DNA of 64,000 nt from Micromonospora sp. M71_S20 (GCF_003664255.1 NZ_RCCV01000001.1:2232001-2296000), one strand, 5' to 3'; shown: positions 25,280 through 33,763, counted from the first letter of the stretch. Notes: generated by a model not told the origin, from the letters alone. A program made the numbers and translations.

Positions 25280-26191
25280 TCAGGCGCGCAGGCCGAGGCG
25301 GACGACCAGGTCGAGCAGGGCGAAGACGAACAGCGCGATGCCGACGAAGCCGTTGGCGGTGAAGAAGGCCCGGTTGACCTTGCTCAGGTCGGTCGGGCTG
25401 ACCACCAGGTGCTGGTAGCCGAAGGCGAGGGCGGTCAGCCCCAGCCCGATCCACCAGAGCCAGCCGAAGCCGACCAGCGCCCCGAACCAGAGGAACAGCG
25501 CGAACGTCACCACGTGCGCCACGGTGGAGGCGTGCAGCGCGAACCGCAGCCCGTAGCGGGCCGGCACGCTGTGCACGCCGATCTGCCGGTCCACCTCGGC
25601 GTCCTGGCAGGCGTAGATGAGGTCGAAGCCGCCGATCCAGAGGCCGACGGCCACGCCGAGCAGCCACGCCGGCCAGGAGCCGTCGAGGGTGCCGGTGACG
25701 CCCAGCCAGGCGCCGACCGGGCCGACGGCCTGGGCGACGGCCAGGATCGCGTGCGGCCAGTTGGTGAACCGCTTGCCGTACGGGTAGACGACCAGCGGCA
25801 CCACCGCGAGCGGCGCGAGCACCAGGCAGAGCGGGTTGAGCAGGGCGGCGGCGGCGAGGAAGACCACGAGCGCGACGGCCGCGCCGGTCCAGGCCGTCCG
25901 CACGCTGACCGCCCCGGTGACCAGTTCCCGGCCGGCGGTACGCGGGTTCCGCGCGTCGATCCGGCGGTCCAGGATCCGGTTCGCGGCCATCGCGAACGTC
26001 CGCGCGCCGACCATCGCCACGGTGATCAGCAGCAGGTCCAGCCACCGGACCCGCCCCCCGTCGACCTGCATGGCGGTGAGCGCCGACAGGTACGCGAACG
26101 GCAGCGCGAACACGGAGTGCTCGATCGCCACCAGCTTTAGGAAGGACTTCACCCGGCCCGGCCGCTGCGCCGGTTCGACGGCGGTGGCCAT
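25280..26191 (-). CDS. mqnP: UbiA-family prenyltransferase for menaquinone (MqnP-type)
   Basis: 303 residues with eight to nine transmembrane helices. The two Asp-rich prenyl-diphosphate motifs are present: NRILDRRIDARN near residue 72 and DAEVDRQIGVHSVPARYG near 200. The start ATG overlaps the ubiD stop (ATGA), so the two are translationally coupled. In futalosine-route organisms this enzyme attaches the polyprenyl chain to the naphthoate ring at the membrane. A 4-hydroxybenzoate role is unlikely because the ubiquinone pathway is absent in actinobacteria. The 486-codon frame extending into ubiD is not used. Confidence 0.88.
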   Translation of the reverse strand: MATAVEPAQRPGRVKSFLKLVAIEHSVFALPFAYLSALTAMQVDGGRVRWLDLLLITVAMVGARTFAMAANRILDRRIDARNPRTAGRELVTGAVSVRTAWTGAAVALVVFLAAAALLNPLCLVLAPLAVVPLVVYPYGKRFTNWPHAILAVAQAVGPVGAWLGVTGTLDGSWPAWLLGVAVGLWIGGFDLIYACQDAEVDRQIGVHSVPARYGLRFALHASTVAHVVTFALFLWFGALVGFGWLWWIGLGLTALAFGYQHLVVSPTDLSKVNRAFFTANGFVGIALFVFALLDLVVRLGLRA

Positions 26192-27651
26192 CAGATGCCG
26201 TACTCCTTCCAGCGCTTGTCGACCAGGGAGACGACCTCGGGGGCCATCCGCATCTCCTCCGGCCAGCCCCGGGTGTAGCCCTCCTCGGGCAGCTTGCGGG
26301 TCGCGTCGACGCCCGCCTTGCCGCCCCAGAACTGCTGGTAGGAGGCGTGGTCCAGGTGGTCCACCGGGCCCTCGGTGAGCAGCAGGTCCCGGGCGTAGTC
26401 GACGTTGCCGAAGGCGCGGAAGGCGACCTCGTTGTAGTCGTGCACGTCGCAGTCCTCGTCGACGATCACGATCAGCTTGGTCAGCGACATCATGTGCGCG
26501 CCCCAGATCGCGTTCATCACCTTCTGGGCGTGCTTCGGGTAGCGCTTGCGGATCGACACGATCGCGCAGTTGTGGAAGACCCCGGCGGCCGGCAGGTCGT
26601 AGTCGACGATGTCCGGGATCAGGAAGCGCAGCAGCGGCGCGAAGATCCGCTCGGTGGCCTTGCCGAGGCCGTGGTCCTCCTGCGGGGGCTGCGACGTGAC
26701 GATCGAGTGGTAGACCGGGTCGCGCTGCGTGGTCATGCACTCGATGTGCATCACCGGGAAGGGCTCCACCGGCGTGTAGAAGCCGGTGTGGTCGCCGAAC
26801 GGGCCCTCCGGGAGCCGCTCACCCGGCTCGATGTAGCCCTCCAGGACGATCTGCGCGTGCGCCGGCACCTGCAGCGGGACCGTCAGGCAGTCCACCATCT
26901 CGACCCGCTCCCCACGCAGGTACCCGGCGAACAGGTATTCGTCGATGTCGGCGGGAAGTGGCGCGCTGGCCGAGTAGGCGACCGCCGGGTCGGTACCGAT
27001 GGCGATCGCCACCGGCAGCCGCTGCCCGAGCCGCTCGGCGACCGCGTGGTGCGCCGTGGAGTTCTTGTGGATCTGCCAGTGCATGCCGATGCTGTTCCGC
27101 GAGTGCTGCTGCAACCGGTACAGCCCCAGGTTGCGCTTGCCCGTCTCCGGGTGCTTCGTGTGGGTCAGCCCGAAGTTGTGGAAGATCCCGCCGTCACCCG
27201 GCCAGACCTGCAACCCCGGCAGCCGGTCCAGGTCGACGTCGTCGCCCCGGTAGACCACCTGCTGGCAGGGGGCGGTCCTGACCTTCTTGGGCGGCATCGA
27301 CGTGAGCTGCCTGACCTTGCCGAGGCCGTCCATCATCCCGGAGAGGCCCACCGGCAGCTCCGGCTTGAGCATGTTGCCGATCCGCTCGCCGATCTCGTCC
27401 AGCGACTCGACGCCGAGCGCCATCGCCATCCGCTTCTCGGTGCCGAAGAGGTTGATCGCCACCGGCATCTCGCCCCGGGTGGGTCGCTCGAAGAGCAGCG
27501 CCGGGCCGCCCGCGCGGACCGTCCGGGTGACGATCTCGCTGATCTCCAGGGTGGGATCGACCGGGGCGCTCACCCGCCGCAACTCGCCCGCGCGCTCCAG
27601 CGCCGCGAGGAAGTCCTTGAGATCGGTGTACGGGAAGCCACGAGCCGCCAT
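26191..27651 (-). CDS. ubiD: UbiD-family decarboxylase for menaquinone (MqnL-type)
   Basis: 486 residues, soluble. UbiD blocks: NLFGTEKRMAMALG near residue 70, HTKHPETGKRNLGLYRLQ near 165, the prenylated-FMN site around RGDDVDLDRLP, and the catalytic region EGPFGDHTGFYTP with the conserved Glu/Asp near 280. It decarboxylates an aromatic acid using the cofactor made by UbiX. Together with the MqnP-type prenyltransferase it should act late in futalosine-route menaquinone synthesis. The ATG at 27651 gives the standard length; the in-frame extension upstream to 29475 is a GC artefact. Stop and the next start share one base. Confidence 0.9.
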   Translation of the reverse strand: MAARGFPYTDLKDFLAALERAGELRRVSAPVDPTLEISEIVTRTVRAGGPALLFERPTRGEMPVAINLFGTEKRMAMALGVESLDEIGERIGNMLKPELPVGLSGMMDGLGKVRQLTSMPPKKVRTAPCQQVVYRGDDVDLDRLPGLQVWPGDGGIFHNFGLTHTKHPETGKRNLGLYRLQQHSRNSIGMHWQIHKNSTAHHAVAERLGQRLPVAIAIGTDPAVAYSASAPLPADIDEYLFAGYLRGERVEMVDCLTVPLQVPAHAQIVLEGYIEPGERLPEGPFGDHTGFYTPVEPFPVMHIECMTTQRDPVYHSIVTSQPPQEDHGLGKATERIFAPLLRFLIPDIVDYDLPAAGVFHNCAIVSIRKRYPKHAQKVMNAIWGAHMMSLTKLIVIVDEDCDVHDYNEVAFRAFGNVDYARDLLLTEGPVDHLDHASYQQFWGGKAGVDATRKLPEEGYTRGWPEEMRMAPEVVSLVDKRWKEYGI

Positions 27652-27710
27652 GCCTGCCAGTCTCCCGCACCGACCTGGGCGGCGACCACGCCGGGTGGTG
27701 TGACACCGAC

Positions 27711-27816
27711 GATCACCGGTCGGGCGGCGCGGGAACGGCCCGGTCGCTTCGGCCGGCGGAGGGCCGGGCCATCGATCACCGGCGCTCCGACGGGCCGGAC
27801 CGGACGGCCGGTGATC
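27711..27816. promoter_or_regulatory. Three copies of GATCACCGG between ubiD and a secreted-protein gene
   Basis: GATCACCGG occurs at 27711-27719 and 27774-27782, and inverted (CCGGTGATC) at 27808-27816, all in the 246-bp divergent gap. The second and third copies form an inverted repeat with about 25 bp between. Operator function is inferred. Confidence 0.35.
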
Positions 27817-27897
27817 ACTAGGATCGGGTCCGCCGATCGGACCGGTCGTGATGCCCACCGTGGCCTTCCGGACCGGCCTCACCCACGAAGGAGATCG

Positions 27898-29247
27898 ATG
27901 AGATCTGTGCGTGTCCCGCACAGCAGGATCCTGCGCGCCCTGACCGTGCTGGCCGTGGTCGCGGCGGCAACCGGCACGGCGGCGGGTCCGGCTGCGGCGG
28001 AGACCGACGCCGGCCAGGTCAGCGGCTGGTTCAACGACCTCACCGTCGGCGCGGCCGGCGCGCCCGGCCGGACGGCGCGGCTGGAGCTGAGCAGCACCGG
28101 CGCGACGGCCCCCCGGGTCACCGTCGACCTGACCGGTCTCGCCGGCGTCGCCACGGCCAGCTTCCCCGACTGGTGTGTCACCGAGGGCACCTCGGTCACC
28201 TGCCCGATGCCGCCGGGGGCGACCCCGGACGAGTACGGCACCGTCAACGGCACGGTGCCGGTGGTGTTCCGCGCCGCGCCCGGCGCCGTCGACGGCGCGA
28301 CCGGCACGCTGGACTACACGGTGCGGGCCGACGGACTGGAGCCGTACACCCATCAGGCGACCGTCAGCGTGCGCTCCGGTCCCGACCTGCTCGACCTGGT
28401 CGACGAGCGCGTCCAGGGCGTGGACGTCGGCGACGTCCACGCCCTGCCGGTGGCCGTGGTCAACGCCGGTGACCAGCCGGCCGGGGATCTCCGGCTGACC
28501 CTCCGCTTTCCGGTGGGTCTGCAACCCGCCAGCTACCGGAACTGCCGGTACGGCACCGACGCCGTGCTCGCCACGGTGGTGGTCTGCACCGTGCGGGGCA
28601 CCTTCGCGCCCGGGATCCGGCACGAGTTGCGCAACGGCCTCGCCACCACGGTCGGTCCGGCCGCCCTGGGCGACAAGCGCATCACCCAGTTCGTGGAGCC
28701 GCTGGCCACCGCGGGGCCGTTGCCCGACGGCGTGCGGCTGACCCGTCGGGAGGCCGACCGCGCGCTCCGGCTGCGGCCGGTCGGCGAGCCGCTCGATCCG
28801 ATCGTCACCGGCGACGCCTACGGCAGCACCTACCTGCCCGGCATCCACGGCGCCTTCGACGTCGTCGCCGTGGCCGCCACCGTCACCGGTGCCGTCGGTG
28901 ACACCCTCCGGGTGGACGTGGGGATCCGCAACGACGGTCCGGGCGTGCCGGACAACACCGTCTCCGGCGGCAACACCAGCGCGATGATCTTCACCCCACC
29001 GGCCGGAGTGACCGTGCTGGCCACCCCGCCCGGCTGCGGGCCGACCCAGGACGGCGAGGGCAGCGCTCCGACGGCCTGGGTCTGCTGGCAGGGGACCGTG
29101 TTCCCCGCCGGGCAGAGCTTCACGATTCCGTTCGACCTGCGGATCGACGGGCCGACGGGCGCCCCCGGCGAGGTGCGGGTATTCCACAACTACCCGCGTC
29201 CGGACGACGATCCGACCAACGACGCCGCCCCGGTCACCCTCGGCTGA
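27898..29247 (+). CDS. Secreted beta-rich (DUF11/CARDB-like) protein, unknown function
   Basis: 449 residues with a Sec signal at about 1-35 (SRILRALTVLAVVAAATG then AGPAAAE). The mature protein looks like two or three Ig-like beta domains: about 40-160 and 310-449, the latter with VDVGIRNDGPGVPDN, a pattern seen in DUF11 and CARDB repeats. Two Cys pairs lie in FPDWCVTEGTSVTCPMP and CRYG...VVCTVRG. No sortase signal or membrane anchor is seen, so it is probably released or wall-associated. The ATG at 27898 follows GAAGGAGATCG, which fixes the start. Function unknown; adhesion or envelope structure is a guess. Confidence 0.75.
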   Translation: MRSVRVPHSRILRALTVLAVVAAATGTAAGPAAAETDAGQVSGWFNDLTVGAAGAPGRTARLELSSTGATAPRVTVDLTGLAGVATASFPDWCVTEGTSVTCPMPPGATPDEYGTVNGTVPVVFRAAPGAVDGATGTLDYTVRADGLEPYTHQATVSVRSGPDLLDLVDERVQGVDVGDVHALPVAVVNAGDQPAGDLRLTLRFPVGLQPASYRNCRYGTDAVLATVVVCTVRGTFAPGIRHELRNGLATTVGPAALGDKRITQFVEPLATAGPLPDGVRLTRREADRALRLRPVGEPLDPIVTGDAYGSTYLPGIHGAFDVVAVAATVTGAVGDTLRVDVGIRNDGPGVPDNTVSGGNTSAMIFTPPAGVTVLATPPGCGPTQDGEGSAPTAWVCWQGTVFPAGQSFTIPFDLRIDGPTGAPGEVRVFHNYPRPDDDPTNDAAPVTLG

Positions 29248-29290
29248 CCGGACCCCCGCGCCCGCCCTGGACCGGGGCGGGGCCGACGAG

Positions 29291-29325
29291 GAAGGCCGGC
29301 CACGGGCGTACCGTGGCCGGCCTTC
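29291..29325. terminator. Strong terminator hairpin
   Basis: Perfect 15-bp stem GAAGGCCGGCCACGG/CCGTGGCCGGCCTTC with loop GCGTA, between the secreted-protein gene and the converging ahpD-like gene. Confidence 0.82.
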
Positions 29326-29374
29326 GCGCCCCGGCCGCCGGGTGCGGGTCCGAGATCGACCCAGGACAGGTTCG

Positions 29375-29932
29375 TCAGCGGGCGGTCGGCTCCCACGCGT
29401 ACGCGGCCACGGGCGGGTCGAGCGGGGCGCCGGTGAGCCGGTTGGCCAGGGTGGAGATGGTGTACGTACCGACACCGAGCACCACGTCCAGGGCGTGCCG
29501 GCGCTGGTAGCCGGCCGCCAGGAAGGCCTTGATCCCGTCCTCGGGAACCGCGCCCCGGTGGTCGAGCACGGCGAGGGTGAAGCGGCGCAGGGCCTCCAGC
29601 CGGTCGTCGGGCAGGGGCGTGCCGGCGCGCAGCGCGCCGATCAGCCCGGGCGTCGCGCCGTGCCGGGTGAGTGCGGCCGTGTGCATGGCGACGCAGAGGT
29701 GGCACTCGTTGCGGGTGGCGACCGTCATGACGACGACCTCCCGCTCGACGGGGTCGAGGGCGCACTTCTCGAAGATGCCGTTGACGGTGAGGAACCCGGT
29801 GAGCAGTTCCGGGGACTCGGCCATCAGGCCGACCGCGGCGGGCAGGTGTCCGAGCCGGCGGCGTACGCCCTCGATGACCGGCCGTGCGGCGGCGGGTGCG
29901 GTGTCGGCGGTGTGCGCGGTGAACGGGGGCAC
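29375..29932 (-). CDS. AhpD-like alkylhydroperoxidase/carboxymuconolactone decarboxylase family protein
   Basis: 185 residues, all-helical. The redox motif is ECHLCVAMHT near residue 76: a CxxC-type pair followed by His, as in AhpD-like proteins that reduce peroxides or serve as thiol reductants. Upstream helices carry REVVVMTVATRN, also typical. The GTG at 29932 has only a weak ribosome-binding site (AGGTTTTCC). The gene is divergent from a MarR regulator with a short shared promoter region, the usual arrangement for a repressor and its peroxide- or quinone-detoxifying target. The physiological substrate is unknown. Confidence 0.82.
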   Translation of the reverse strand: MPPFTAHTADTAPAAARPVIEGVRRRLGHLPAAVGLMAESPELLTGFLTVNGIFEKCALDPVEREVVVMTVATRNECHLCVAMHTAALTRHGATPGLIGALRAGTPLPDDRLEALRRFTLAVLDHRGAVPEDGIKAFLAAGYQRRHALDVVLGVGTYTISTLANRLTGAPLDPPVAAYAWEPTAR

Positions 29933-30008
29933 GGAAAACCTGCTCTCGGGGTCGGAGACGGCCGGCGCGGCCCGACCGGCGACGCGCCGTAGGTGGACGT
30001 AGAATCGT

Positions 30009-30054
30009 CAACGTGGTTGTCGAAATAGTAAACGAGGTTGTCGAACGTGGCAAC
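30009..30054. promoter_or_regulatory. Repeated operator candidate of the MarR/AhpD-like pair
   Basis: ACGTGGTTGTCGAA (30011-30024) and ACGAGGTTGTCGAA (30032-30045) are direct repeats offset by exactly 21 bp, two helical turns. The first overlaps the small palindrome CAACGTGGTTG. A TAGAAT box (30000-30005) lies just upstream on the plus strand. This arrangement suits autorepression. Confidence 0.55.
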
Positions 30055-30523
30055 GGCTGAACCCGACCGGCCCGGCTTCCTGCTGCCCCTGCTGCTGCTG
30101 GCCGGCTTCCGTACGCTCATCGACGACCTGCACGCGGAGCTGGCCCGGCAGGGACACCCGGAGCTGCGGCCGCTGCACGGCTTCGTCCTCCAGGCCGTCG
30201 GCGCCGAGGGCACCACCGCCACCGAGCTGGGCCAGCGGCTCGGCGTCTCCAAGCAGGCAGCCGGCAAGACGGTCGACCGGCTGGTCGCCCTCGGCTATCT
30301 GGAGCGCGCCGACGACCCGCGCGACGCGCGGCGCAAGCTGGTCCGGGCGACCCCGCACGGCCTGGACGGCCTGCGCCGCTCGGCGGCCGTCTTCGACCAG
30401 CTCCGGCAGCGGTGGGCCGCCACCCTCGGCCCCGACCGGGTCGCCGCCCTGGAGGACGACCTGCGCGCGGTCACCCCGGCCAACCCGTTCCGCCTCGACG
30501 TGCCCGGCTGGTTCGGCGGCTGA
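30047..30523 (+). CDS. MarR-family transcriptional regulator
   Basis: 158 residues. The winged helix covers TTATELGQRLGVSKQAAGKT, VDRLVALGYL and the wing DPRDARRKLVRATPHG. The protein has no cysteine, so it cannot be an OhrR-type thiol peroxide sensor; a small-molecule ligand is more likely. GTG 30047 is favoured over TTG 30038, because a GAGG site lies 9 nt before the GTG and would touch the TTG. Its probable target is the divergent AhpD-like gene, together with its own promoter. Confidence 0.85.
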   Translation: MATAEPDRPGFLLPLLLLAGFRTLIDDLHAELARQGHPELRPLHGFVLQAVGAEGTTATELGQRLGVSKQAAGKTVDRLVALGYLERADDPRDARRKLVRATPHGLDGLRRSAAVFDQLRQRWAATLGPDRVAALEDDLRAVTPANPFRLDVPGWFGG

Positions 30524-30577
30524 CCACCGCACCGTCGCCCGCGCTCGCTGGGCAACGGGGCCCGGGAGCGGCGGTGG
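30524..30577 (+). terminator. Weak long-loop hairpin after the MarR gene
   Basis: Nested arms CCACCGC/GCGGTGG (30524-30530 with 30571-30577) and CGCTC/GAGCG inside them. This is the only structure seen directly after the MarR stop. Confidence 0.35.
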
Positions 30578-30945
30578 ACGAGCGCCCGGCGGGGTCGGCA
30601 GCAGCACGGCCGCCCGTCGTCAAGACCCCCGGTCGCCGTCGCCCGAACGGTCGAAGCCCGAACGGCGCGCCCCGCACGGCCCCGCGGACCGGCCCGGACC
30701 ACCCGTCGACAGCCGCCTCTCCCGGGTCGCCCGAGCCCGTCATAGGCCTTTCGGCCACCTGCTAACACACCGCGTGCGAACGCGGCCAGCACCGTCCATG
30801 CGCAAATTGCCGGACGTTCAGTCGGGCCGCGCCGGACCCACCCGGGGGCGTACATCTTCCGACATTGCCCGCAGACAATTCCAATGGTTCCGTCACCACC
30901 ATCCGAAACTGTTTCCATCGAAAAAGATGGGGGTGACGGTTGGCG
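30578..30945 (+). other. Non-coding leader/promoter region before the coupled pair
   Basis: No gene is supported in these 368 bases; open frames on both strands are Arg/Pro/Ser-rich artefacts. From about 30820 onward composition becomes less GC-rich (CAGACAATTCCAATGG and ACTGTTTCCATCGAAAAAG), consistent with a promoter for the downstream pair. I could not define hexamers. A GGGGGTGA ribosome-binding site ends the region. Confidence 0.4.
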
Positions 30946-31311
30946 ATGGCCACCTTTCATCAGGACCACCAGCACGTGCACCAGCAGTTCAACGCCGATC
31001 ACATCGATCTGCGGAACAGCACATTCGAACGCCTCCCCGACAACGTCGCCCCGGCGGAGGTCGTCCGTCGCCTGGAGGCCATCCTGCGGGAGGTGGAACG
31101 GGCCGCCAGCAGCGGCGCCCTCGACCAGCGCGCCGGCCGCTCCGTCGCCGACGACCTGCACGCCGCCACCCGCAGCCTGACCCGCGACGACCAGGCGGAA
31201 GCCTCGCGGCGGCTGCGGAAGGCCATCGAGGCGTTGCAGGCGGCGGCACCGCTCGCGGCGATCGGCGGGGCGATGGCGACCATCTGGAACACGTTGGGCG
31301 GGGGATCCTGA
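30946..31311 (+). CDS. Small helical protein of unknown function, first gene of a coupled pair
   Basis: 121 residues. The N-terminus reads ATFHQDHQHVHQQFNADHID, rich in His and Gln. The rest is predicted helical: about 34-54 (PAEVVRRLEAILREVERA), 66-80, and 86-105 with alternating charges, then an Ala-rich segment to the end (APLAAIGGAMATIWNTL) that could touch a membrane. ATG 30946 follows GGGGGTGACGGTTGGCG; a TTG two codons earlier is possible. The stop TGA shares its A with the next ATG, so translation is coupled. No known family is recognised. The same N-terminal motif, TF-Q-HQ-V...Q-NAD, opens the next protein. Confidence 0.7.
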   Translation: MATFHQDHQHVHQQFNADHIDLRNSTFERLPDNVAPAEVVRRLEAILREVERAASSGALDQRAGRSVADDLHAATRSLTRDDQAEASRRLRKAIEALQAAAPLAAIGGAMATIWNTLGGGS

Positions 31312-32639
31312 TGACCACCTTCGACCAGCGGCACCAGCGGGTCTTCGGCGCCCAGATCAACGCCGACGCCGTGCACATCAACCCCTCCGACGGCCCGGAG
31401 GAGCTGATGAGCTACGGGCGGCGGGCCGTCGCCGAACGGCTGTACAAGAGGGCGGCCGAGTACTTCACGGAGGCGATCGCCAAGGGTGCCCCCGGCTCCG
31501 ACCCGCACTACTACCTGGCTCTCGCACTCCTCGGCGGCCGACGCCCCAGCCGGATGGGTCGGGAGGCTCAGCAGGTGATGGCCCGGGTGGAGGAGCACCT
31601 GGGCAGGGCGCTCCAGGTCGATCCCGCCGCGGCGCACGTCCGTGCGCTCTGGGTCGCCGTCAAGCGCGACCACTACGCCGACCGCCACGACCCGGGCCCG
31701 TCCGTCGCCGACCTCGAGGCCGGAGCCGGCGACATCGATCCGGTGCACGCGGCCGAGATCGCCCCCTTCCTCGGCAACCGCGAGAACCGGCTGTGGAAGG
31801 CCACCGTCGCCGTGGCGCAGGCCGGCATCGAGGAACGCAAACCGAACGTACGCAAGTACTTCGTCCGCACCCCCGTGCCGCCCGTGACCGGTGGCCCGCA
31901 GGCCATGATGGTCGCCGGCGGCATCGGGTTGGCCGTCGCGCTCATCCTCATGATCGCGTCGTTGTCGGAGTCCGGTTACCTCTGCCTCGCGGTGCTCGTG
32001 GGTGCGGGCGGCATCGTCCTGCTGGTCAAGGGGTTCAGCCAGTACAACGCGCTCACGTCGAAGTACGAGCGCGACCTCGCGGCGGCCGAGCCGAAGCCGA
32101 GCGACGAGCAGATGGACATGTGGCTGCACTTCGACAAGTTCGGAGTTCTCGACCACGCCCTGCGGCACCTCGACCGGGAACTGGACGACCTGATCTGCGA
32201 GCCGCAACTCGTCATCGGCCCCGCCTCGCCCACCGAACAGGCCGTGGGAAAGGACGGCATCCGACGGTTCTCGCGGTACAAGTTCGTCATCCTGCTCCTC
32301 GGACAGACCCGCATCTCGGTCTTCTCCTGCGAGTGGGACTTCGTCAAGTGCATCGTGTCGAACGCCGACGCCTTCGACTTCCGCTACAAGGACATCACCG
32401 GCCTGCGGACGCGGCAGCTGCACGAGGCGCCGCAGGGCGGCCGACTGGTCATCACCGATGACCACGGCAAGGAGATGGAGGTCCGGTTCGCCAAGGTCTT
32501 CGAAATGATCATCGCCGGTACGGACCGGATCGCGGTGACCATCGACGTACAGGCGCAGAACGCCGGCGCCGGGTTGCAGCCGACGGGGGCCACCGCCACC
32601 GAACGGCTCGTCCGGCGGCAGTTGGACGACGCGGCCTGA
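31311..32639 (+). CDS. TPR-like membrane protein with possible PH-like C-terminal domain, second gene of the pair
   Basis: 442 residues. Residues 4-20 (FDQRHQRVFGAQINADAV) repeat the motif of the upstream protein. About 35-150 look like TPR-type helical repeats (RAAEYFTEAIAKGA, YYLALALLGG, LGRALQVDPAAAHV). Two transmembrane helices lie at about 203-222 and 226-245. The C-terminal 190 residues are soluble: a helical part, then a beta-rich part (KFVILLLGQTRISVFSCEWD, FDFRYKDITGL, LVITDDHGKEMEVRF) that resembles a bacterial PH-like sheet by pattern only. The gene overlaps its partner by 1 bp. No family with a known function is recognised. Confidence 0.72.
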   Translation: MTTFDQRHQRVFGAQINADAVHINPSDGPEELMSYGRRAVAERLYKRAAEYFTEAIAKGAPGSDPHYYLALALLGGRRPSRMGREAQQVMARVEEHLGRALQVDPAAAHVRALWVAVKRDHYADRHDPGPSVADLEAGAGDIDPVHAAEIAPFLGNRENRLWKATVAVAQAGIEERKPNVRKYFVRTPVPPVTGGPQAMMVAGGIGLAVALILMIASLSESGYLCLAVLVGAGGIVLLVKGFSQYNALTSKYERDLAAAEPKPSDEQMDMWLHFDKFGVLDHALRHLDRELDDLICEPQLVIGPASPTEQAVGKDGIRRFSRYKFVILLLGQTRISVFSCEWDFVKCIVSNADAFDFRYKDITGLRTRQLHEAPQGGRLVITDDHGKEMEVRFAKVFEMIIAGTDRIAVTIDVQAQNAGAGLQPTGATATERLVRRQLDDAA

Positions 32640-32656
32640 CCGGTGACCCGGTGACC

Positions 32657-32690
32657 TGCGGTGGGTGGCCCGGCAAGGCCGCCCACCGCA
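32657..32690 (+). terminator. Terminator of the coupled pair
   Basis: 14-bp stem TGCGGTGGGTGGCC/GGCCGCCCACCGCA with one G-T pair and a 6-nt loop, 18 bp after the stop. Confidence 0.75.
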
Positions 32691-32785
32691 CGCGTCGACG
32701 CGGCCGTCATCCGCCCGCCGTGGGCCGTCTCCGGATCAGCGGGACAGCGGCGGGCGCACGTGCGGTCCGGGTCACCCGCAGGTGA

Positions 32786-33763
32786 TCAGTCCAGACCCCC
32801 GTAGGAGTGCAGTCCCTCGAAGAAGATGTTCACGCCGAACAGGTTCATCAGCATCGTGAGGAAGCCGACGACGGCGAGCCAGGTCGCCACGTTCCGCTTC
32901 ACGCTCGGGGTGGCCCGGGCGTGCAGGTAGCCGGCGTAGATCACCCAGGAGATGAACGACCAGGTCTCCTTCGGGTCCCAGCCCCACGGCCGCCCCCAGG
33001 CCGCCTCGGCCCAGATCGCCCCGGCGATCACCGCGAAGGTGAAGACCGGGAACGCGAAGGCGTGCAGCACGAAGGTCAGCCGCTCCAGCGCCGCCGCCGC
33101 CGGCAGCCGCTTCGCCAGCGTGTACGGGAAGCTCCGCCGGCCCTGCTCGTAGCCGGCGCGCATCAGGAACGCCACCGCCGGCACCGCGCCCAGCAGGAAG
33201 ATGCCGGAGGCGAAGACGATCGTCGAGACGTGGATGACGAACCAGTACGAGTTGAGCGCCGGCACCAGCGGCACGATCGGGGTGTAGAGCACCAGCTCGG
33301 CGGTCGCCACCAGCAGCACCATCACCAGCGACAGGAACAGCCCGAGGCGGCGCAGCTGCGGCCGCTTCCAGAGCACCACCAGCCAGCCGGCGACACCGAT
33401 CCAGGTGCCCGTGAGCACGAACTCGTACATGTTGCCCCAGGGCATCCGGTCGGCGGCGAGACCGCGCGTGACCAGCGCCCCCAGGTGCAGCAGCGCCCCG
33501 AGCGCGGTGGCCGCGACGGCGGCCAGGCCCGCCAGCCGGGCGCGCCGGGCGGTGCGCTCGGCCGCCGACGCCCCGCTCGCGACAGGTGCGTCCGGGGTGC
33601 CGCCCCCGGCCGCGCCGACACCGGCGCCGACCAGCTCACGGGCGGGCGCCGCGGCCACCCGGGCGCGGGCGTTGCCGAGCGCGTACTCGACGGCGTGGCT
33701 GATCATCGCGATCAGGTACGCCAGGATCGCGAACGACACCAACTGGTCGGAGAGTGCGGACAT
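32786..33763 (-). CDS. ccsB: Cytochrome c biogenesis protein CcsB/CcsA (System II heme handling)
   Basis: 325 residues with about eight transmembrane helices. The periplasmic WWD-type signature WGRPWGWDPKETWSF lies near residue 258; conserved membrane-facing histidines are in MISHAVE, SYWFVIHVS and VLHAFAFP. With ResB it exports heme and ligates it to apocytochrome c. The ATG at 33763 is preceded by AAGGAG; a GTG 3 bp upstream is less well placed. The ATG shares one base with the ResB stop (TGATG), indicating coupling. A roughly 50-residue Ala/Gly-rich insertion (PARELVGAGVGAAGGG) lies between helices 1 and 2. Confidence 0.92.
   Translation of the reverse strand: MSALSDQLVSFAILAYLIAMISHAVEYALGNARARVAAAPARELVGAGVGAAGGGTPDAPVASGASAAERTARRARLAGLAAVAATALGALLHLGALVTRGLAADRMPWGNMYEFVLTGTWIGVAGWLVVLWKRPQLRRLGLFLSLVMVLLVATAELVLYTPIVPLVPALNSYWFVIHVSTIVFASGIFLLGAVPAVAFLMRAGYEQGRRSFPYTLAKRLPAAAALERLTFVLHAFAFPVFTFAVIAGAIWAEAAWGRPWGWDPKETWSFISWVIYAGYLHARATPSVKRNVATWLAVVGFLTMLMNLFGVNIFFEGLHSYGGLD

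Noticed and set aside
24294..26045. Minus-strand open frame opposite the terpene-synthase-like gene and overlapping ubiA
   Set aside because: Arg/Gly/Pro-rich without motifs; both real genes have conserved catalytic motifs.
27652..29475. 608-codon N-terminal extension of the ubiD frame
   Set aside because: It runs antisense through the secreted-protein gene with a signal peptide; UbiD homology begins exactly at ATG 27651.
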